The position numbers and the translations under genes were made by a program. From contig NZ_BMCP01000002.1 of NCBI RefSeq assembly GCF_014635245.1, forward strand, positions 806,001-870,000: a stretch of DNA of 64,000 nt. Reading direction: 5' to 3'. Source of the DNA: Agaricicola taiwanensis. Lineage in GTDB: Bacteria > Pseudomonadota > Alphaproteobacteria > Rhizobiales > Methylopilaceae. Shown piece after piece: positions 59,031 through 64,000 of the stretch; the stretch's first letter is position 1, and every line of letters starts with the position of its first letter. Under the pieces are notes generated by a model that saw nothing but the letters and a program-made list of their open reading frames with translations, ran no database searches and was not told the origin of the DNA.

Positions 59031-60779
59031 ATGAGCATGGCGACACAAAACGACATAGCGGCGGCTGCAGGCCAGGAAGAGGGCGCGCATCCGAGCCCTA
59101 CCGTCGCCAGCACCGCCGAGGATGCCCTCAATCAAGCCGTTCGCAAGCCGTTCCTGAAATCGGCTCTGCTGATCCTGCTGGTCTTGGCGGCCTGCCTGCC
59201 GGGCCTGTTGACCGTTCCACCCATCGATCGGGACGAGGCACGCTTTGCCCAAGCCACCAAGCAGATGGTGGAAACGCGTGATTTCATCGACATCCGTTTT
59301 CAGGACGAAGCGCGGCACAAAAAGCCGGTTGGAATTTACTGGCTGCAGACGGCCGCCGTTTCGATCGGAGAAGCCATGGGCGTCGATGACGCCCGCCGGC
59401 AAATCTGGTTGTACCGCCTGCCATCGCAGCTGGGAGCGATCCTGGCGGTCGTGGCCCTGGCATGGGCCGGGGTCCCGCTGGTCGGTCGCCGCGCCGCCTT
59501 TATCGGAGCGGCCGGACTTGCCCTTACAATCCTGATGGGAGTTGAGGCCCGCCTCGCCAAGACCGACGCCATGTTGCTCGGTCTCATCATTCTCTCCCAA
59601 GGCGTCCTGGCGCGCGCCTATGTGGCGTCGCACGGCGGCAGGCTCTCTCTTTCCACGAGTATCCTGTTCTGGCTCGCGCTGGGTCTTGGCATCCTGATCA
59701 AGGGTCCCATGGCTCCCTTCGTCGTCGGCATGACGGCGCTTTTCGCAGCCATCTTCCGCAAAGAAGGCCGCTGGCTGCTGGCTCTGCGGCCGATCCTCGG
59801 TCTTCTCCTGGCACTTGCCGTGGCCGCTCCGTGGTTCATTGCAATCGCGCTTCAGTCAAAGGGCGCCTTCTTTGAGGAGAGCGTCGGCCAGGATTTCATC
59901 GGCAAACTGCTGCAGGGACAGGAAAGCCATGGCGCGCCTCCCGGCGTTTACACGCTCATCGCCTGGGGCACCTTATGGCCCGTCTCGCCGTTCCTGCTCC
60001 TCGCTCTGCCCACGCTTTGGGCCTGGCGACGGGAGCGGGCCATGCTGTTCCTCATCGCCTGGGCGGTTCCGGCGTGGCTGGTGCTGGAGCTTATTCCGAC
60101 CAAGCTGCCGCATTATATGCTGCCGCTGGTGCCGGCACTGATGCTGGCAACAGGGCGCTGGCTGGTCGATGGCCCACCCAAGCTGAACCGTGCGTTGCTC
60201 TGGCCGGCTGTCGCCTTGCTGCTTCTGGGCTCAGTCGGCGTGCCTCTGGCGGCTATCGCGGCCGGATACGCTTTCGATGGCATCCCATCCTTTGGCCAGG
60301 AGCCCTTCGCCGTCCTCACGGCTGGCCTTGGTGTCTGGGCGGCCATGGCTCTGTGGAATGGCCATCGCCTGACATCCTTTGTCCGCATCGGCGTTGCCTC
60401 ACTGACGCTTTATGCCGGCGTCTACGGCTTCGCTTTTCCCGAGCTGCGCGCCCTCTGGGTCAGCTCAAGGCTGGCGGCCGCGGCAGAGGCGGTTCCCTGC
60501 GGAGATCCTGTTCTGGCAACGACAGGTTTTCGTGAGCCCAGCCTTGTTTTCCTGACACGCACCGATCTGGAGATGACTGACGGTGCCGGGGCCGCACGGT
60601 TCCTGGCCGCGGGGGGCTGTCGCGTGGCCTTCGTCGAATCACGGGAAGAAGGTGCCTTCGACGCGGCGAGAGGCGGACTTACTCCCGCACCACGTCTCCT
60701 TACGCGGGTCAAGGGCATCAATCTCAATGGCGGACGCCAGTTGGACATCGCCGTCTACACCACGGCGGAGAAACAATGA
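59031..60779 (+). CDS. GT39-family lipid-linked sugar transferase (ArnT/Rgt-like)
   Basis: A 582-residue membrane glycosyltransferase with about eleven helices. After a polar N-terminus and a first helix come the catalytic Asp motif P-P-I-D-R-D-E-A-R-F-A-Q-A-T and the second conserved segment R-F-Q-D-E-A-R-H-K-K-P-V-G-I-Y-W-L-Q, both typical of ArnT and PMT enzymes that use polyprenyl-phosphate sugars. The start may be ATG 59031 or ATG 59037. It overlaps by four bases (ATGA) a GT2 polyprenyl-phosphate sugar synthase gene, so a lipid A/core decoration role is likely; the sugar is unknown. Confidence 0.88.
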   Translation: MSMATQNDIAAAAGQEEGAHPSPTVASTAEDALNQAVRKPFLKSALLILLVLAACLPGLLTVPPIDRDEARFAQATKQMVETRDFIDIRFQDEARHKKPVGIYWLQTAAVSIGEAMGVDDARRQIWLYRLPSQLGAILAVVALAWAGVPLVGRRAAFIGAAGLALTILMGVEARLAKTDAMLLGLIILSQGVLARAYVASHGGRLSLSTSILFWLALGLGILIKGPMAPFVVGMTALFAAIFRKEGRWLLALRPILGLLLALAVAAPWFIAIALQSKGAFFEESVGQDFIGKLLQGQESHGAPPGVYTLIAWGTLWPVSPFLLLALPTLWAWRRERAMLFLIAWAVPAWLVLELIPTKLPHYMLPLVPALMLATGRWLVDGPPKLNRALLWPAVALLLLGSVGVPLAAIAAGYAFDGIPSFGQEPFAVLTAGLGVWAAMALWNGHRLTSFVRIGVASLTLYAGVYGFAFPELRALWVSSRLAAAAEAVPCGDPVLATTGFREPSLVFLTRTDLEMTDGAGAARFLAAGGCRVAFVESREEGAFDAARGGLTPAPRLLTRVKGINLNGGRQLDIAVYTTAEKQ

Positions 60780-61522
60780 CCCTGCCTGAAGCGCCACTCC
60801 TGTCGATTGTGGTGCCCGTCAGGAACGAAGCCGCCAACATCGGACCACTCATCGAAGAGATTGATGCGGCCGTCGCACCGCGCGGTCCCTTCGAGGTGCT
60901 TGTGGTCAATGATGGCTCCACCGATGGGACCGGGACCGAACTTGCGCGGCTGCGCGTGGGGCGCCCCTGGCTGCGGGAAATTCGCCATGAAGTATCCTGC
61001 GGGCAGTCTGCGGCCGTCCGGTCGGGAGTTCTGGCGGCAAGAGCACCGTTGATCGCTACCCTCGATGGCGACGGTGAAAACGATCCCGCCTATATACCGC
61101 AGCTCTGCGATGCTCTCGCGGTTGCCGATCCCGCAGTCGCTCTGGCCCAGGGTCAGCGCCTTGGCCGCAGGGCGACACGATTTAAAAAAATTCAGTCGCG
61201 GATCGCCAACAGGGTCCGGGCGGCCATCCTGCGTGATGGCACGCGGGATTCAGGCTGCGGCCTCAAGGTGTTTCAGAAGAGCGTGTATATCACGCTGCCC
61301 TATTTCGACGGGCAACACCGCTTTCTTCCGGCGCTCGTGCGACGGGAAGGTTTTCTGATCGTCCACGTCGATGTTCTGGACCGCGCTCGCCGCCACGGTC
61401 AGTCGAACTATGGCATGTGGAACAGGCTCGGAATTGGTCTTGTAGACCTTGCCGGTGTCTGGTGGCTCATCAGGCGGCGGCGTCGCATCCCCGTAGTTGC
61501 CGAGGTGCATGATGATCGTTGA
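60776..61522 (+). CDS. GT2 polyprenyl-phosphate glycosyltransferase (ArnC/DPM/RgtE-like)
   Basis: A 248-residue family 2 glycosyltransferase: L-S-I-V-V-P-V-R-N-E-A-A-N-I near the start, V-V-N-D-G-S-T-D-G-T and the T-L-D-G-D-G-E-N-D-P DxD region, then D-S-G-C-G-L-K-V-F, as in dolichol-phosphate mannose synthases. No long membrane domain is attached. It likely charges a polyprenyl phosphate with a sugar for the GT39 enzyme encoded upstream. It overlaps the neighbours on both sides. Confidence 0.88.
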   Translation: MTLPEAPLLSIVVPVRNEAANIGPLIEEIDAAVAPRGPFEVLVVNDGSTDGTGTELARLRVGRPWLREIRHEVSCGQSAAVRSGVLAARAPLIATLDGDGENDPAYIPQLCDALAVADPAVALAQGQRLGRRATRFKKIQSRIANRVRAAILRDGTRDSGCGLKVFQKSVYITLPYFDGQHRFLPALVRREGFLIVHVDVLDRARRHGQSNYGMWNRLGIGLVDLAGVWWLIRRRRRIPVVAEVHDDR

Positions 61523-61838
61523 ACTGGCCCATGCGTTCCAGATTTGGGCCTATGAGGTTTTCGTCGCTCAGCTCGATACCTGGATCCTGGTGGGCTGGAT
61601 CGCACAGGTTCTGTTTACGGCGCGGTTCGTCGCTCAATGGGTCGCCAGCGAAAGGGCGGGCAGAAGCGTTGTCCCGCTGGCCTTCTGGTATTTCTCCGTG
61701 GCCGGCGGGTTCCTCCTGTTCGTCTATGCGCTGTATCGCAAGGACCCTGTCTTCATCGTGGGGCAAGGTGCCGGCCTTTTTGTATATCTCCGGAACCTTC
61801 ATCTCATCTGGCGGGAATCGCGGGCCTCCAAGAGCTAG
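61509..61838 (+). CDS. Lipid A biosynthesis N-terminal (LABN) domain protein, RgtF-like
   Basis: A 109-residue membrane protein with three predicted helices, starting at ATG 61509 (or 61512) inside the GT2 gene. The LABN signature is F-T-A-R-F-V-A-Q-W-V-A-S-E-R-A-G-R-S-V-V followed by P-L-A-F-W-Y-F-S. LABN domains are found at the N-terminus of some LpxB proteins and as the stand-alone RgtF partner of the dodecaprenyl-phosphate galacturonate synthase RgtE in Rhizobium. It closes the three-gene cassette. Confidence 0.88.
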   Translation: MMIVELAHAFQIWAYEVFVAQLDTWILVGWIAQVLFTARFVAQWVASERAGRSVVPLAFWYFSVAGGFLLFVYALYRKDPVFIVGQGAGLFVYLRNLHLIWRESRASKS

Positions 61839-61896
61839 GCGGGCGATAGCAACTTGCCCGGGATTTGCACGTAAACTGTTTCATTTCCGCGTCAAT

Positions 61897-63072
61897 TCAA
61901 ACGGGCTTGAGTTTTTTCAAGCCGCGTTCGAGATCGGCCAACAGATCCTCAACGTCTTCCAGGCCGATGTGCAGCCGCAGGGTCGGCCCGGCGGGCTCCC
62001 AGGTGGATGCGGTGCGCGAGTTCCTGGCATTGAACGGGATCATCAGACTTTCGAAACCGCCCCAGGAATAGCCCATTCCGAACAGCGAGAACTCATTCAA
62101 CATGTCTTTGAGGCTGTCGGCCTCAACAGGCAGGAGTTCAACGCCGAACAAACCGGAAGCACCCAAAAAGTCCCGGCGCCAGAGCGGATGGTACGGATTG
62201 CTCTCCAGCCCCGGATGCATCACTCGCGCGACCTCCGGCCTCTGCTCAAGCCAGCGGGCAACGACAAGCCCCGCTTGGTGATGTTGGGCCAGGCGAACAC
62301 CCATGGTGCGAAAGCCGCGCAAAGCCAGATAGGCATCGTCCGGACTGAGACAAAGACCGAGATTGCCGTGGGTCTCCTTCACGCGCGGCCAATATTCCTC
62401 CGTGGCCGAGATGGTTCCGACCATCACGTCGGAATGGCCGGAGAGATATTTGGTGCCGGCCTGAATTGAGATATCGACACCATGCTCATGGGCCTTGAAA
62501 TAAAGAGGGCTTGCCCAGGTGTTGTCCATCACCACGGCAACTCCCGAGGCACGGGCAGCATGTGCGATGGCAGGAATATCCTGAATTTCGAAGGTGAGCG
62601 ATCCCGGGCTTTCGACAAAAACGGCTCTGGTCCGATCCTCAAAAAGGCCGCGGATGTCACTGCCGAGAGCGGGATCATAATAGGTCGTCCGGATACCAAG
62701 CCTTGCCAAAGTCGTATCGCAGAAATGCCGGGTGGGGTGGTAGACTGTGTCAACCATAAGAAGATGATCACCCGCCGACAGCACAGCGAGGAGGGCAGTG
62801 GTTACAGCATTCAAGCCGGAGGGTGCCAGCACCACACCCGCACCGCCTTCGACGGCGGTCAAGGCTGCTGATAATGCATTGGTGGTCGGGTTGCCTCGGC
62901 GCCCATACGAATATCGGCTCCGTCCGGCAAGAAAATCTTCGGCGTTTGGATAAAGAACAGTCGATCCTCTTGTGACCGCCGGGTTTACAAAGCCTTGCTG
63001 CTGGGCCGCATCCCGCCCGGCCTGCACCAATACTGTATTGGTGCCGTGATTTTGATCAGTTGCTTTTGACAC
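61897..63072 (-). CDS. metC: Cystathionine beta-lyase
   Basis: PLP enzyme of the Cys/Met metabolism family, converting cystathionine to homocysteine. 391 residues from GTG 63072 with AGGGG upstream. The pyridoxal lysine lies in Q-A-G-T-K-Y-L-S-G-H-S-D; Y-S-Y-G-R-R-G-N-P-T-T and D-N-T-W-A-S-P are cofactor-binding segments. MetC is favoured over MetB or MetZ by the S-R-Y-S-Y-G-R-R-G-N and T-W-A-S-P signature. It is divergent from the AapJ gene and convergent with the LABN gene. Confidence 0.92.
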   Translation of the reverse strand: MSKATDQNHGTNTVLVQAGRDAAQQQGFVNPAVTRGSTVLYPNAEDFLAGRSRYSYGRRGNPTTNALSAALTAVEGGAGVVLAPSGLNAVTTALLAVLSAGDHLLMVDTVYHPTRHFCDTTLARLGIRTTYYDPALGSDIRGLFEDRTRAVFVESPGSLTFEIQDIPAIAHAARASGVAVVMDNTWASPLYFKAHEHGVDISIQAGTKYLSGHSDVMVGTISATEEYWPRVKETHGNLGLCLSPDDAYLALRGFRTMGVRLAQHHQAGLVVARWLEQRPEVARVMHPGLESNPYHPLWRRDFLGASGLFGVELLPVEADSLKDMLNEFSLFGMGYSWGGFESLMIPFNARNSRTASTWEPAGPTLRLHIGLEDVEDLLADLERGLKKLKPV

Positions 63073-63311
63073 AGTCTGCCCCTGTACCGAAATTGAAACA
63101 CTAGATCGCCAAATCTGTAGCGGAATCTTGAATTAGGCGCTTGATCATCGTGCAAATTTATAATGTTATCATTGCCGTCTCCTGAGCGGGGGCGGAACGG
63201 GCGCTAACAGCCTGTTCTGCTTATCATGGGGCGTCAGGCCACACGATGGCCTTATCGAAACAACGGGATCGACAACGCATCGGTCCCAACAGGATAAACA
63301 GAGGCTGCACT

Positions 63312-64000
63312 ATGAAAAAATTTGTCGCGCTGGCTTTCGGCGCTGCTGTTGGCATTTCGGCGACCGCTGCATCTGCCGCAACCCTCGACGACGTCAAGTC
63401 GCGGGGCGAGTTGCATTGCGGCGTGACGACTGGCCTGCCAGGCTTCTCAGCGCCAAACGACAAGGGCCAGTGGGCTGGTCTGGACGTGGACCTGTGCCGC
63501 GCACTGTCCGCCGTCATCTTCGGTGATGCCAACAAGGTGAAGTACTTCCCGCTCTCGGCCAAGGACCGTTTCCCGGCACTGCAGTCAGGCGAGATCGACG
63601 TCTTGTCCCGCAACACCACCTGGACCTCGTCCCGTGACAGTTCGCTCGGCCTGAATTTCGCTTCGCCGAACTACTTCGACGGCCAAGGCTTCCTGGTTCG
63701 CAAGGATCTGAACGTCTCCTCGGCCAAGGAACTGGATGGCGCCTCGGTCTGCACCCAGACGGGCACCACGACCGAACTCAACATGGCTGACTACTTCCGC
63801 AGCAACAACATGAAGTACGAGCCGGTGGCGTTCGAAAGCAACGACGCCGTGGTCCAGGCCTATGATGCCGGCCGTTGCGAGGTTCTCACCTCCGACGCTT
63901 CGCAGCTCTACTCGCTGCGCCTGAAGCTCGCCAACAGCGAAGATCATGTGGTTCTTCCCGAGATCATCTCCAAGGAGCCGCTGGCTCCGGCGGTCCGCCA
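63312..64000 (+). CDS. aapJ: General L-amino acid ABC transporter substrate-binding protein, 5' part
   Basis: The gene runs off the right edge. The visible 229 codons start at ATG 63312 after AGAGG. A signal peptide covers residues 1-23 (ending S-A-A-T-L) and is followed by V-K-S-R-G-E-L-H-C-G-V, G-L-D-V-D-L-C-R-A and L-S-R-N-T-T-W-T-S-S-R-D, the SBP_bac_3 pattern characteristic of AapJ/BztA. Permease and ATPase genes (aapQMP) would be expected beyond the window. Confidence 0.92.
   Translation, partial: MKKFVALAFGAAVGISATAASAATLDDVKSRGELHCGVTTGLPGFSAPNDKGQWAGLDVDLCRALSAVIFGDANKVKYFPLSAKDRFPALQSGEIDVLSRNTTWTSSRDSSLGLNFASPNYFDGQGFLVRKDLNVSSAKELDGASVCTQTGTTTELNMADYFRSNNMKYEPVAFESNDAVVQAYDAGRCEVLTSDASQLYSLRLKLANSEDHVVLPEIISKEPLAPAVR

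Noticed and set aside
61839..61896. Terminator between the LABN gene and metC
   Set aside because: A CGGGC/GCCCG pair is present but the stem is only five bases long and no T-run follows.
63073..63311. A SAM riboswitch or other leader element upstream of metC or aapJ
   Set aside because: The 239-base gap shows no conserved riboswitch core that I can recognise; ordinary divergent promoters are sufficient.

Overview
This 64 kb window reads as chromosomal, GC-rich (roughly 62%) DNA of an alphaproteobacterium, most likely of the order Hyphomicrobiales (Rhizobiales). The pointers are a GAAC-N7-GAAC LexA box between uvrA and ssb, a tiny DUF1127 protein, TrmFO, an NDUFS4-like complex I subunit, an AapJ-type amino-acid-binding protein, a tandem cold-shock-domain protein, a Bradyrhizobium-style ndvB/ndvC pair for periplasmic beta-glucan, and palindromic intergenic repeats of the kind common in this order. 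I cannot fix the genus. There is no prophage, integrase, insertion sequence or CRISPR array. Almost every base is accounted for by compact housekeeping genes, and no gene-free stretch exceeds 300 bases.

Layout. 1-8 kb: the 5' end of an acyltransferase, lipA, an AAA ATPase, then a yajC-secD-secF operon that runs on into two genes resembling mitochondrial complex I assembly factors (NDUFAF3-like and NDUFAF6-like), and trmFO. 8-21 kb: a DUF1127 gene, uvrA/ssb sharing an SOS box, marC, gyrA, and the operon coaD-cyclophilin-cyclophilin-ydcZ-queA-tgt, followed by tRNA-Lys and a flavin reductase. 21-27 kb: the beta-glucan locus (ndvB-like synthase, a small secreted cysteine protein, divergent ndvC-like protein, a membrane protein). 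27-40 kb: a SPOR-like envelope protein, glmU, glmS, small membrane proteins, mmsA, recG, sdhE and mfd. 40-48 kb: the nadA-nadB-nadC operon with a structured leader, an MFS transporter, acuI, argC and phaC. 48-58 kb: a lipoprotein, an aminotransferase, hom, glpX, recJ, tRNA-Glu, arfB, gloA, a frameshifted sirtuin, a cold-shock protein and a DUF192 protein. 58-64 kb: tRNA-Pro, the NDUFS4-like gene, tRNA-Arg, a three-gene lipid-linked sugar/lipid A decoration cassette (GT39, GT2, LABN domain), metC and the 5' part of aapJ.

Functional themes. DNA repair is well represented (uvrA, mfd, recG, recJ, ssb). Respiratory complex maintenance recurs in three places (NDUFAF3/NDUFAF6-like pair, NDUFS4-like gene, sdhE). 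Cell-envelope sugar chemistry recurs as glmS/glmU precursor supply, the beta-glucan locus and the lipid A cassette. tRNA modification (trmFO, queA, tgt) and NAD synthesis (nadABC) are complete blocks.

The points most worth a second look are: the complex I assembly-factor pair inside the sec operon; the beta-glucan locus with its unnamed secreted protein; the single-base frameshift in the sirtuin; the loss of three of four zinc ligands in Tgt; the intrinsic-terminator-like hairpin and palindrome ahead of nadA; and the Met at the GyrA position equivalent to E. coli Asp87.
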